Shown here: piece after piece, positions 1 to 10,539 of the stretch
Layout: every line of letters starts with the position of its first letter
How positions within the stretch are numbered: the first letter of the stretch is position 1
Program-made: the position numbers and the translations under genes
The notes under the pieces: generated by a model
What the model saw: only the letters and a program-made list of their open reading frames with translations
What the model was told of the DNA's origin: nothing
Database searches by the model: none
NCBI GenBank assembly: GCA_964023275.1
Contig: OZ029913.1
Coordinates: forward strand, 47,185,976-47,249,975
Length of the DNA stretch: 64,000 bases
Source: Norana najaformis
Taxonomy: Eukaryota > Annelida > Clitellata > Crassiclitellata > Hormogastridae
Direction of reading: 5' to 3'

Positions 1-125
1 TGGCGCTTAAAGAGAAGACCATGAGATTCGGAGGTGCACCTAGTCGACCTGTTTCCAGCATGCCAGCCTGGACGCCACCAGCAGCTCTAGTTGCTCCAGC
101 ACCAGCACCAGCATCTTCTTCTATA
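1..125. other. Unassigned left edge
   Basis: No gene or known repeat is recognised. A short CCAGCACCAGCACCAGCAT stretch precedes the ATA microsatellite. Confidence 0.5.
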
Positions 126-126
126 C

Positions 127-176
<50 letters not shown>

Positions 177-195
177 CAACAATAATAATAATAAT
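126..195. repeat. (ATA)n microsatellite
   Basis: Near-perfect ATA/AAT triplets with a short AAC interruption. ATA or ATT runs recur at the 3' ends of LINE E-like elements in this window, so this may be a relic of such a tail. Confidence 0.9.
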
Positions 196-200
196 TTTTG

Positions 201-753
201 AAATCCTGAGGGATCATAAATACCTCGGGAAAAAAATAATATTTCCGGGTTTCCAGGCAGTGAAGGAACCGCCTGGACTCAATACAACAGACGGAAAAAG
301 ACCTAATGGTTTAACCCTCATTCCGTGGCGGACGGGCCGCGCTTTGATTTTGGATGCCACTATAATAGACACTCTGGCCGCATCTTACCTCCCATTCGCA
401 TCAACCTCAGCTGCCGGTGCAGCCGAATTGACAGCAGATAGGAAATGCCAAAAATATAACACTCTTGCACAGAATTACCACTTTGTTTCTTTGGCGTTCG
501 AGACTCTTGACCCAATAAACATCTGTGGCCTACACTTCATAACAGAGTTAGGGCGCTGTCTCTCTCGTATAACCGGTGACACGAGAGAAACCAGTTACCT
601 TTTCCAGCGCATTGCTGTCTCAATTCAACTCTTCAATTCTGTTGCCTTCCAGGGTACTTTTGCTCCGCCAGATCTTGACGATTTCTAGCCGTCCCAGAAT
701 CTTTTATTCTCCGGAGAATTTTTTAAATCCTGAGGGATCGTATATACCTCGGG
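201..753 (+). mobile_element. Retrotransposon-associated ORF fragment between direct repeats
   Basis: An open frame at 260-688 (142 aa) carries a GLTLIPWRTGRALILDAT block followed by a helix-rich tail ending in RIAVSIQLFNSVAFQGT. I recognise this pattern, a P(D/N)G...WDAT-type block followed by an LxxELGRxLxxxTGDxRETxxLxQR helix, from the C-termini of repeat-encoded proteins in marine invertebrates. It could be a nuclease-like domain, but that is inference. The usual RPDG reads RPNG here. An imperfect 29-bp direct repeat (AAATCCTGAGGGATC then CCTCGGG) sits at 201-229 and 725-753 on each side. Host function is unlikely, and the element class is not certain. Confidence 0.5.
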
Positions 754-754
754 T

Positions 755-1560
755 AAAATAATAATAATAATAATCCTACAACTTCTATACCGCCCCTGTA
801 GTCACGCTCAATGCATCAGTCGATGGTCGCTACTACTCAAAATCGTTGTGCAAGCCAAGTTCCAGAGGAAGTCCGGTAAGAAACCAAGAAAGGAATCAGA
901 GAAGACACGCGAGGCAATGAGCCAAGGAAGAGGTGCGTTTTTAGTAGAGTTCTAAAGGCCAAGACAGACTTTGCAGAGCGAACATTTGCCGGAAGAGAGT
1001 TCATGAGAATACCAGCGACAGATAAGGCACGCTTGCAGAGAGCTGTCCTTGTCTACTGAATAATCAGATTAAGACGGAACACCGGATCGACTAGAGACAG
1101 GTCATGAAGTTAGCATAGAATGAAGATAGTAAGGTTGGCTGTAATGTAGAGTCTTATATACGATTAGCCGAGACTACAAAATTATTCGCTTCTCTATGGA
1201 CATCCAATGCAATGATTTTAGGATCTGACATATATCGTCATATTTTGAAGTCTTAATGACAGCTCTGGCCAAGGTATTTTATACTCTGAAGCTTAATCGA
1301 AGTTGTTGTGCCAATTAGAAGCGAGTTGCAGTAGTCAGAACGGCTAGAAACCAGAGCATTGGCCAAACCAAGACAGAAAAGAGAATGTGGCGCCTAATTC
1401 ATCGAATGTCACGAATGTGGGAGTGGACACATCTACATACTGAATTAAGGTGTTCACTGAATTACAGGTTGAAGTCAAATGCAGCTGCGTCATATGACAG
1501 AGATGCTTAGGTGGACACAATTCAAAGAGTTAAGTTTGTTCAGTTGCTGTGAAGTTTCAA
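755..1560 (-). mobile_element. LINE E-like 3' end, antisense, decayed
   Basis: Read on the minus strand, the segment gives the C-terminal part of a CR1/L2-like reverse transcriptase. First comes NALVSSRSDYCNS (about 1345-1365), then VIKTSKYDDICQILKSLHW (about 1205-1262), then SQPYYLHSMLT (about 1105-1140). The 3' end near 755-830 carries the motif whose complement is CATCGACTGATGCATTGAGC, followed by an ATA-rich tail. This is the same 3' end as LINE E copies elsewhere. Several stops and frame changes show it is dead. It is 5' truncated. Confidence 0.75.
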
Positions 1561-1763
1561 AAAGGAGAAACTCAATTTTGGAAAGGTTTTAAAGCAGTCT
1601 ATTTTTGCCATCCAATAGTGACTTCTGCTAAAGACGTCACTCTGAGTGAGAGAGCCGAAAGAAAAGGAATTATGTAAGGATGTGTAGAGTTCAGCGTAGA
1701 GATGTTATTTCTGACCGCTTTGAGTCAGTAAAACACTTCTGACTCAAAGTAATCGTCGTTTGC

Positions 1764-2528
1764 CTGCTCTTCAAAATTTGACTTAAAAACTGTATCTACC
1801 ACAGCCATAGTCCATGCAAAAATAGACTACTGCAATTCACTTTTTCTCAATATATTCAAAGAAACCGACTTCAAGCTATCCAAAATTCTCTCTTCCCAAA
1901 ACTCCCAAACACCATCACATAAATTCTATTCTCAGATCACTTCACTTGCTTAAAATACCTGAACGAATAGAGTACAAAGTCTTATCCCTTACGTATAACA
2001 CACTTCAATCTTCCCAACCTTCCTATCTTCGTCAATTATTTACAATCCAACCACTCCGTTCAACCCGCTCTTCTTCTTCTGTCCTAACACTTCCTCGCCC
2101 TCTCGTCACCTCATCATTAAAATTTGGAAATCGCTTCATAGGCATAGCTGCCCCGCGCCTCTGGAATAAACTCCCGCCAGAATTACGACAATTACCTGAT
2201 ACATCATACGAACTCACCAGCACTTCACCTCTTGGAATTTCTGCACTGGTCTTTCACTCAAAACTGAAACCATTACTTTTCCAAAAGTCTTATCCTGATA
2301 CTTCCTCTTCCCCTTATCCCTCTTCTCGCTTCAGTTTCAAGCACCATTCACCGTAGCCGTCCGACTGTCTGCCTGCCTGACTTCTGGATCTTGATCTGGA
2401 ACTGAAACCTTTTGCCTATCGATTTTGTTTTGACTGAACGCTTGTGAATAGGCTGGTTTCCGCGACTTAGCTTTCGTTGGATGCTGTAGAAATCTCCAGA
2501 TTACGATTACGATCTTCGAACTGTAATC
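1764..2528 (+). mobile_element. LINE A 3' end (C-terminal RT ORF plus 3'UTR)
   Basis: The open frame 1946-2356 holds the LINE C-terminal domain: LKIPERIEYKVLSLTYNTL, SQPSYLRQLFTIQP, then PRLWNKLPPELRQLPD. Degenerate coding continues upstream to about 1764. After the frame comes a conserved 3'UTR: GCCGTCCGACTGTCTGCCTG, GCGACTTAGCTTTCGTTGG, then a CTGTAGAAATCTC-GATTACGATTACGAT tail. The same 3' end recurs at 6.1 kb (minus), 10.4, 24.2 and 50.5 kb, which defines family A. Members look like the CR1/L2 group of the Jockey superfamily. Confidence 0.85.
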
Positions 2529-2689
2529 TACCACAACAGAACGGCTTGATAAGCACATTCCTCTTCAATCCAAAAAGATTCTCATTTGTGACATGGAGTC
2601 TTGATTTAAACCTTAAACTGGGATGCTCGAAGTCTCCGTTGCCAACTTGAACGCACTTGGCATCGCTCTCGACTACTTTTCTATCATGC

Positions 2690-3230
2690 GCGTTTCAATC
2701 GTTCATAATTTGGTTTACAATGACAACTCATCGTAAGCAATTGCAGGTTTGCAGCCGTTACAAAGATTAACATTAGGGTTGAAACAGATCCACAGTCCAC
2801 TAAACGAAAAACGTTTCCATCGATGGTTGTCTTGTATTGGTCCGAAATAATTAGAAGGTTAATGTCAACTGGAACTGGAAGAGGATTTCATGCCATCTGT
2901 TCCTGCTTTCGAAGAGTCCGTTCAACAGTTGGCATTGCTGGTAATCGGGATGCAGCGGCAGGAGTTATGTTTCCGATGCTGTCGAGCTGGATTTCTTGAG
3001 GAGGTGCCATTGTAACCCGGCCTGTTCCTTTATTTGCTGATAAACCTTAAGTGTTTGCAATGAGCTGCAGATGGACATGAGTGTGATCAGGCAAACGACC
3101 AATAACAAAATGTCCATCCAATTTTATCTTTGCCTCGCATTCTGCTGCATTTCAGCGTGTATCGCATTCATAGGACACAATTCCATTTGCTAAGCTCTTC
3201 TGTCTAATATAGACACAACCTTCGTAGAGA
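2690..3230 (-). pseudogene. FLYWCH/MULE-like transposase fragment
   Basis: The minus strand reads as a broken FLYWCH-type zinc finger followed by a transposase-like segment. RQKSLANGIVSYECDTR (about 3170-3225) and EAKIKLDG...LPDHTHVHLQL (about 3060-3140) match the C-x-C...H-x-H layout of FLYWCH domains. After a gap, LLIISDQYKTTIDGN and MLIFVTAANLQLL (about 2720-2860) match the region between the FLYWCH finger and the MULE catalytic core in many invertebrate repeat proteins. In-frame stops (after LQLIANT and elsewhere) and a missing catalytic core make it a pseudogene. I judged this by pattern only; a profile search with FLYWCH and MULE models would settle it. Confidence 0.65.
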
Positions 3231-3934
3231 ACTTATTTTGTCATCACCTTTAGGCCTATCTCATTTTATAGTCTCCATCACATCTCCTTTTCATTGCATT
3301 TTTGTACACAAGTCATTGTTATGTGTGACCTATATAAATTAAATACCAGATATAATAAACAGATCAATAAAGATTATTACGATTTAGTAAATTTTTATAT
3401 TCCTAATATAGTATCTAATCTAGGCCTGCAAGGAATCAACCGACGGCGCGCCAATACCAAGCGACTGCGCAGAAAAAAAAAACAGATGCAGAGAAAGAAT
3501 TCCAAAATCTAGGTCCAAGCAACCAAAAAACCTCATTCACCAAGAACAGTTCTAGTTTTAGGTAGGCCTATGACCAGAGAAAGGCAACCAGATGATTTAG
3601 AACATTAGCGATAAGACTGAGACATTGGACGAATACAGACTTTTGTAATAAAAATATATTATATGGAAACAAACTCTCGTTAGCAAGTCAATATAGGGCA
3701 GTAACTGTTCATCCAGTACTTTACTGTAACTTATAAATGGCTTAACAGTTGCATTGGACACAACCAAGGGATTAAGTCAGCTAAATCAATTTTTAACTTT
3801 TTAAACCATATTTTACTATTCCGTCCGGTAAGAAATCCGGATTTTTACCGCAAAAATATTTAACCGATATATTTGCATCAGTATTAAAGACAGCACTTGA
3901 GTTACGAGCAGAATCAGGTAACCCAATAAGTGAG
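3231..3934. other. Unassigned AT-rich stretch
   Basis: A 72-residue lysine/arginine-rich open frame (3294-3512) has no recognisable domain and is probably chance. Nothing else is identified. Confidence 0.5.
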
Positions 3935-3954
3935 ATTTAAACCATTCTAACTTT

Positions 3955-4095
3955 TCAGCTGCTGTGAAGTAAAGATGTTTGCCGATGACACAATTATATG
4001 GAGAAACATATAAATTGAAGGGGATGACCGGGTTTTGCAGCAGGATTTCAATAATCCAGAAGACTGGTCGAGGAGCTGGCTGTTAAAATTTAACA
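3955..4095 (+). mobile_element. LINE RT fragment with FADD box
   Basis: The + strand encodes KMFADDTIIWRNI followed by LQQDFNNPEDWSRSWLLKFNT. This is the reverse transcriptase motif C (F/YADD) and the downstream tryptophan-rich segment of a CR1/Rex-like LINE. It is flanked directly by a different LINE fragment and has an internal stop. It is a very short relic. Confidence 0.7.
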
Positions 4096-4104
4096 CTACT
4101 TACT

Positions 4105-4470
4105 CACGTCTTACTTAAAATCAGTCCTTATTCACAAGACTTACCATTATTCAGCAATGTCATCTAATTGCCTTTCTCTGGTCATACCTTGGACTAGAAC
4201 TGTTCGGGGTAAACAGGCTTTTTCAGTTGCTGGACTTATATTTTGGAATTCCCTCCCTGTGTCCGTTCTGCTCAGTCGCTTTTGTCATTTCGTTCTCAAC
4301 TTAAAACTTACCTTTTTCAAATTGTTTATACGCCGTAGGCTGCTTCTCTGTCCTGTGGACTGACCTTCTGGAATATTGACTTGATTGCGGCTTGGCTTTG
4401 GTGTGCCATCGGTTGATGCCTTGTGCATTAGACACCAGCGCATATAAATTTCTAATTATTATTATTATTA
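4105..4470 (+). mobile_element. LINE E 3' end
   Basis: The frame 4157-4363 encodes the LINE E C-terminus (VIPWTRTVRGKQAFSVAGL, FWNSLPVSV). Upstream CTTAAAATCAGTCCTTATTC matches the copy at 58.8 kb. The 3'UTR contains CATCGGTTGATGCCTTGTGC and ATTAGACACCAGCGCATATA, then an ATT-repeat tail. Other LINE E copies end the same way at 31.46 and 59.7 kb. Confidence 0.85.
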
Positions 4471-4602
4471 TTATTACTATACTACTACTACTACTACTAC
4501 TACTACTGCTACTACTACTACTACTACTACTACCACTACTACCACTACCACTACTACTACTACTACCACTACTACTACCACTACTACTACTACTACTACT
4601 AC
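4454..4602. repeat. (ATT)n/(ACT)n microsatellite
   Basis: ATT triplets grade into a long ACT/CCT triplet array. It grew from the 3' tail of the adjacent LINE E. Translations of it give long Leu or Ser runs that are artefacts. Confidence 0.95.
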
Positions 4603-4679
4603 AGTTTCCTAGTCTTAACAGCAACCAAGTTGTCCAAGTTATGGCTGTTGGTGGCTTTGGCCACAAAAATGTATTTGTT

Positions 4680-5535
4680 ACCTAGATTTCTGAAGTTCCA
4701 CGTGCCGACTCGCAGGTCATCCAGTGGTTTACAGTCATCACCTGCAGTGTACGGCGACAGTTCGGGTTGACTCCCTCATTTGGACCGTCTTCGCCATATG
4801 TGAAATGCAGTCTTCTTTCAATACAGTTCTGTATCCGCCATGGTAACACTCTCTCAGGTATTCAGGCGTGTACACAAGTCTGCGGAACGCTGACATGCCA
4901 CTCCCATCGCGAAACAAGTGCTTTGTTTCAGATAAGCTTCAAAGCAGACTCCTCTCTACTTTTGCCGTCTCTATGACTCACTCATTTGTCTTCTTAGCAG
5001 TCCACATTACTCTAAGAATCTGCCGCAGACACTTCATTTCAAATGCGTTGATTCTTGCCTCTTCATCTTTCTTTGTGGTCCAGCTCTCACAGCCACACTG
5101 TGCCACTGGCCATCTGGCCATCTAAGAAGTCGTATCTTTGTTATAAACAATATCCCGTGACTTTTTCATATATTCTTCAATGCTACCCCAATACCCTGTC
5201 CTTTCGCCATTCTTGGATGAATCTCTTTACTGCATTCAGAGTTTTCGGTTATAAATGAGTCAAGATATGGAAATGTGTCCATCTGCTTCAGTTGATTACC
5301 TTGAACTCTGATTCTGCAGGTTGTACCATCTGTTACAATGATCTTGGTTTTATCCACATTAATCAACGGACTCCATTATCTCCTGCGGCTCTGCTTCCGA
5401 TGTTGCCAACAGAACAATGTCATCATATCGGAGATTTGTAACTCTTCTCCCTCCTATATGAATTCCACCATCATAACCATATTCCCACACCGCACATTCT
5501 CTTTTACGACCAGCGAGCATTCTTGACAAATTCAT
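4680..5535 (-). mobile_element. LINE F, C-terminal part, antisense
   Basis: The minus frame 5166-5366 reads NVDKTKIIVTDGTTCRIRV, then MDTFPYLDSFITENSECSKE and MAKGQGIGVALKNI. This is the RT thumb region (KTK, then YLGSxIT) of a LINE found in many invertebrates. Upstream on the minus strand, GRRVTNLRYDD-like codons near 5400-5460 correspond to the palm. Downstream frames give broken C-terminal text as far as about 4690. Multiple stops are present. Confidence 0.75.
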
Positions 5536-5754
5536 TTCAGTGTGAAAAAGATATTATAGAAACTAACGAAACTTTTAAACCTTTTTCTTAGGCACAAAGA
5601 ATGTTTCGAAATGTACCGCTAACTGTGTAAGTCATCGTATACGTTTGCCGAGGTGTTTCGCTCGATAGAAATTAATTAATGCGGAAGGAAATAAGTGTCG
5701 TCTGACACACATTAATAAAATGCACACAGCGAAAGCGGTTGAATATAACTTGCC
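5536..5754. other. Unassigned
   Basis: No gene or repeat family is recognised between two LINE fragments. Confidence 0.4.
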
Positions 5755-6000
5755 TCACGCTGGAAAGCTATAGACGTGGAGTGGCGGCTACTTCAGATCT
5801 CGACTAAAACTCACCTCTTCCTGGACTCATTTTCTCCGTAGGCTATCTCTGTGTCGTTTCGACTCCTTGGCTTTTAGACCCGGACTCACAATTGAATTTG
5901 GTTTGGACAAATGATTTTGCTTAGCAGTGAACATCGACTGATGCCTTGAGCATTATTACAGTGGCGCTATAGAAGTTCTTAGATTATTAGATTATTATTT
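5755..6000 (+). mobile_element. LINE E-like 3' end
   Basis: A short C-terminal peptide (STKTHLFLDSFSP) is followed by ACTGATGCCTTGAGCATTAT and ACAGTGGCGCTATAGAAGTT, then a TTATTAGATT tail. The layout is that of the LINE E 3' end. It is heavily truncated. Confidence 0.65.
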
Positions 6001-6099
6001 ATTAATATTTTATTTATCCATGTGCTGAACGAACATGGCATATACAAATCAGAGGAAGGGTTCGGGCAATTTACGATATATATATTTATATATATGTAA

Positions 6100-8400
6100 T
6101 AGTAATCGTAATCTCGAGATTTCTACAGCGCCCAACGAAAGCTAAGTTGCGGGAACCAGCTTATTCACAGGCAAGTCAAAACAAAATCGATAGGCAAAGG
6201 GATTCGGTTCCAGGTCAAGATCCAGGAGTCAGGCAGTCAGACAATCGGACGGCGACGGTGGATGATGTTTGAAATTGAAGCGAGGAAAAAGGTAAGGGGA
6301 AGAATCAGGATAAGACTTTTGGAAAAGTAATGTATTCAGTTTTGAGTGAAAGACCAGTGCAGGAATTCCAAGAGGTGAAGTGTTGGTGAGTTCGTATGAT
6401 GTATCAGATAATTGTCGTAATTCTGGCTGGAGTTTATTCCAGAGGAGTGGGGCAGCTATGGCTATGGAGAGACTTCCAAATTTTAAGGATGAGGTGACTG
6501 CAGGGCAAAGAAGGGTTAGGACAGACGAGGAGCGGGGTGAACGGAGTGTTTGGATTGTAACTGACGAAGATAGGAAGGTTGGGAAGATTGAAGTGTGTTA
6601 TACGTAAGGGATAAGATTTTGTACTCTATTCGTTCAGGTATTTTAAGCCAGACTTACATGATGGTGTTTGGAAGATTTGGTGACTGCACGAGCGAGAGCC
6701 TTCTGGGTGGGTTGAAGGCGATTTATTTGAGTGGTATCTATATTGAGGAAAAGTGAATTGCAGTAGTCAAGTTTTGCATGGACTGTGAATGTAGTGATGG
6801 CAAATGCAGTTTTGAAGTCAAACGTGGGGCGGATTCTGCGAAGGTCGCGGATTTCTATGAAGCAAGAGCGGAAAAGATGGGTTATATGATCAGAAAAAGT
6901 TAGATTTTGGTCGTATATTAAACATAAATTGCGGACGAAGTTTTTATTAAAGATGTGGGTGGGGGCAGAGTCCAGGCCGAGGGAGATAGAGGGATCAGGA
7001 TTTTTTTAGCTGGTCAATAAGTGTGACTTCAGTTTTAGATGGGTTCAGGCACAACAGATTACATGTCATCCAGGAGTAGATTTGTTTAACCACACGAAGA
7101 AGATGATCTATAGACTCGTTTAAACAATTCGGAGAGAAAGAGATGAATAACAGGTGATGGTCAACTGAGGATGCTTTAACGAGTGAACTGAGTGGCGTAG
7201 TGTAGAGGATAAACAGAAGAGGTCCAAGAACGGAACCTTGCGGAACTCCGCAAGTGGGAAAATGCGTCCGAAGTTTTAACGGTGAAAGAGCGGAAGGAGA
7301 GTTCAGAGCAGGAGATAACTTGCATGAAGGCTTCAATATTTATTGAACTAACGCGACGAAAAGAATGAAAGGATCAGGACATGGAGTCGGAAGAATGTTA
7401 AGACATGTAAAAATGGGGTAATGATCAGATGGTGTGTCAAAAGAAAAAGATATATCAGGTGATAGAGTGGAGAATGATGATGTGATAATAAGGTCAAGTG
7501 TGTGATTGTGAATGTTGGTGGGGAATTTGATATGCTGAACCAAATTAGTTGAATAGAGCGAGGAATTCAGAAGCAAATGTGTCAGAGGGGTTATCGACAT
7601 GTATATTTAAGTCACCCGTAATCAGGAACTTGTGAGGTTTAGTGGCAGCAGTGGAAAGAGGGTGGTAAATTCTTTCAAGAAGACCTATGGATGACTTGAA
7701 TTTGAAGAGGAGGATGGAAGGCAATACCACCACCAGTTGAGCTTATACTGGAAGAGGTAGATGACTTGCAAGGACGAGGTGTACTGTAACGGTGGTAGCC
7801 AGAAGGAATACAGTCTTCATACTGAGGAAGAGTTGTGTTTAAATTGAACCAGGTTTCAGATAAGGCAAATATGTCAGGCGGGTGAGAGGCGAGGGCTATA
7901 TCATTAATTTCTTGGGAATGTACAAGATGCAGTAATGATAAAATATTTAGTGTTCAAATTAAGAATCGGCTGTTGTCTGTATTTAGAGTATTGTTGTGAA
8001 TGCTGGAGGATGAAATTCTGGAAGGAGGAGAAGGATAGGTCGAAGGAGGAGAGGGAGGAGGACAAGAATGAAGATCCAGTGGGCCAGGATTTGGGTGAAT
8101 AGATCCGGAGAGTAAAATCATTATGTTGAAGATGATATGGCGGATGAGGTACTGCGGTGGTAGCTTGAGAGATGAAGTTAGGAGGAACGATAACGGAATA
8201 AAACACATTATGTCCATATTGCATAGTCGCTGTGCCAAATTGGGCGCAGTAAAAATGTTTGGCTGTTGGATTAATATAGGGAAAGCCGGTTTGGGAAGGT
8301 TGGCAACTGATATGGAAGGTGATAATGCGGCGTAGGCCGAATATAAGAAGACTGATTGAATTATACATTATGTGAGTAATTTAAGATCTAAGATGACGTG
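6100..8400 (-). mobile_element. LINE A, longest antisense copy, with internal deletions
   Basis: On the minus strand, in order: the ORF start region with SGSIHPNPGP (8083-8111); endonuclease pieces (HKFLITGDLNIHVDNPSDTF, 7545-7733, and FDTPSDHYPIFTCLNILP, 7340-7600, the SDHxP being the usual catalytic His segment); a jump to RT motif B (CGVPQGSVLGPLLFILY, about 7190-7240); then the thumb (CLNPSKTEV). Palm motif A is deleted, and the YADD box is missing by a clean 18-base deletion near 7153. The 3'UTR complement of CGACTTAGCTTTCGTTGG and the GATTACGATTAC tail end at about 6100. Several frames are needed, so it is inactive. Confidence 0.9.
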
Positions 8401-8570
8401 AGCATTAGAGACGCAAGAACAACGGGTGCATGAAAAGGACAAAAATTAGGCGAATCTTAAGTTGATTAAAGGTTGAAACAAATTGGAATGAACTCATCAA
8501 AGAAAGAGCATATATCCGGTAAGAAAGGAAAATTAAGAAGTTCAGAAGAGACGCCGAAAAGTTACAAGAT

Positions 8571-8900
<330 letters not shown>

Positions 8901-9927
8901 TCAGACGAGAGGGCCTCTGGGAAACGTCTAATCAGTGCGCTTCCGAGTCATAGCCGAAACAATTACTGGTTCGAGGCTGGCTCCGCCGATCTGTCAGGGT
9001 TTGGGCCTCCAGAATTGTAAGACTACGAGAAATTCTAAGCCCAGCGAAGGTAAGAGGCTGTGCAGAACTCTGGGAAGTCTCGTTCGTGATAAATAAATAA
9101 TGAAATAAGTAACAGGTCTTTTGTCGAACGAAAGGTAACGCTACGGTAGTTTACCTCACCGGTCTTGTTCGATAAACAAATCTGTTGACTCGCTGGCAAA
9201 AAACAAATTGGTAGGTGCGCTCATGGCCGACATATCCGCTGTCTGTTTCAGATGCATCATCAAAGGATCATATTTTATGGTTCTAGCCCAACCTGTTGCG
9301 AGATCGCGAGAAGAACTGATAACTGATAGCGGAAAGATAAGAATTTGTGCGAAACTCAGGCAGCGACTCTTTCGCAACACCGACAAACAACACAAAATCC
9401 GGGTACGAGAACTTACTCCGTATGTTGTGGTGCACATGTTTGAGGCTGGAAGTCCTACACACGGAAATGGAGCGAGAGACGTGCGATAAGAAGATGCGTT
9501 GCCCAATAAACACGCGTCTAGGGCGGAAATACACAGGCACTTGTCTTAGAATTTCCTGTCCTAGGAACTAAGAGAACGACTGGTGTCCCATATTGATGGC
9601 GGTGGTTCCACAGTTACAAGACGTAGAGCGGTTGTGAAGAGAAACTCGTAGTAAAGAAGGCGCACAAAAAGGGAACTACTATTAGGGCCTACCGGTTAAA
9701 GAACGAACCCTGTTCTAAGTTTCTGAGAAAGCGCCATCCTCAGAACGTTACCCACCCGGTGGCAGCGAAAGAGGCACAGTCGGATCCCGAGAGAGAGAAA
9801 GAGCTTTATGGCGTTGCCTCCCTTAACACAATTACTAGACCGTCCTTGAAGAGACCAGACACTGAACAGAGATAGTACGAAGCGGCCATTTTACATCGAG
9901 AGATGAAGGGGCAGCGATTTGAGTGAG
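8901..9927. other. Unassigned, about 1 kb
   Basis: Several overlapping open frames of 60-120 residues on both strands (9156-9571) have no recognisable domain and no convincing codon pattern. No repeat family is recognised. Confidence 0.5.
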
Positions 9928-10462
9928 GGTTACTCACCTACAACACACTTCAATCCTCCCAACCCTCCTATCTTCGTCAATTATTTACTACCCAAACACT
10001 CCGTTGAACCCGCTCCTCATCTGTCCTAACACTTCTTCGCCCTCCAGTCACCTCATCCTTAAAATTTGGAAATTGCTTCATAACCATAGCTGTCCCACCC
10101 CTTTGGAATAAACTCCCGCCAGAATTGCGACAGTTGTCTGGTCAATCATACGAACTCACCAACACTTCACCTCTTTCAGTTTCTGCGCAGGTCTTTCACT
10201 CAAGACTGAAAACACTTCTTTTCCTAATATCTTATTCTGATTCTTCCTCTTCCCCTTATCTCTCTTTTCGCTTCAATTTCAAACACCATCCACCGTAGCC
10301 GTCCGACTGTCTGACTGCCTGACTCCTGGATCTTGACCTGGAACCGAACCCTTCTGCCTAGCGATTTTGTTTTGATTGAGCGCCTGTGAATAAGCTGGTT
10401 CCCGCGACTTAGCTTTCGTTGGGCGCTGTAGAAATCTCGAGATTACGACTACGATTACGATA
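9928..10462 (+). mobile_element. LINE A 3' end
   Basis: It starts within the C-terminal domain (CAACACACTTCAATCCTCCC matches the 1.98 kb copy). It then runs through PPLWNKLPPELRQLSG-like codons in broken frames and the 3'UTR (GACTTAGCTTTCGTTGGGCG), and ends in GATTACGACTACGATTACGA. It is 5' truncated and dead. Confidence 0.85.
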
Positions 10463-10539
10463 GAACTAGGTTAGAGTCACGCTTGCCCACCAAAGTTATG
10501 CACAGACTGTGACTGCTGCAAGCGGCATAGGCAATATAG

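Noticed and set aside
3294..3512. 72-residue Lys/Arg-rich frame
   Set aside because: AT-rich sequence with a poly-Lys end; no family resemblance or neighbouring exon signals.
4301..4685. Poly-Ser and poly-Leu open frames on both strands
   Set aside because: They are translations of the ACT/ATT microsatellite beside a LINE tail.
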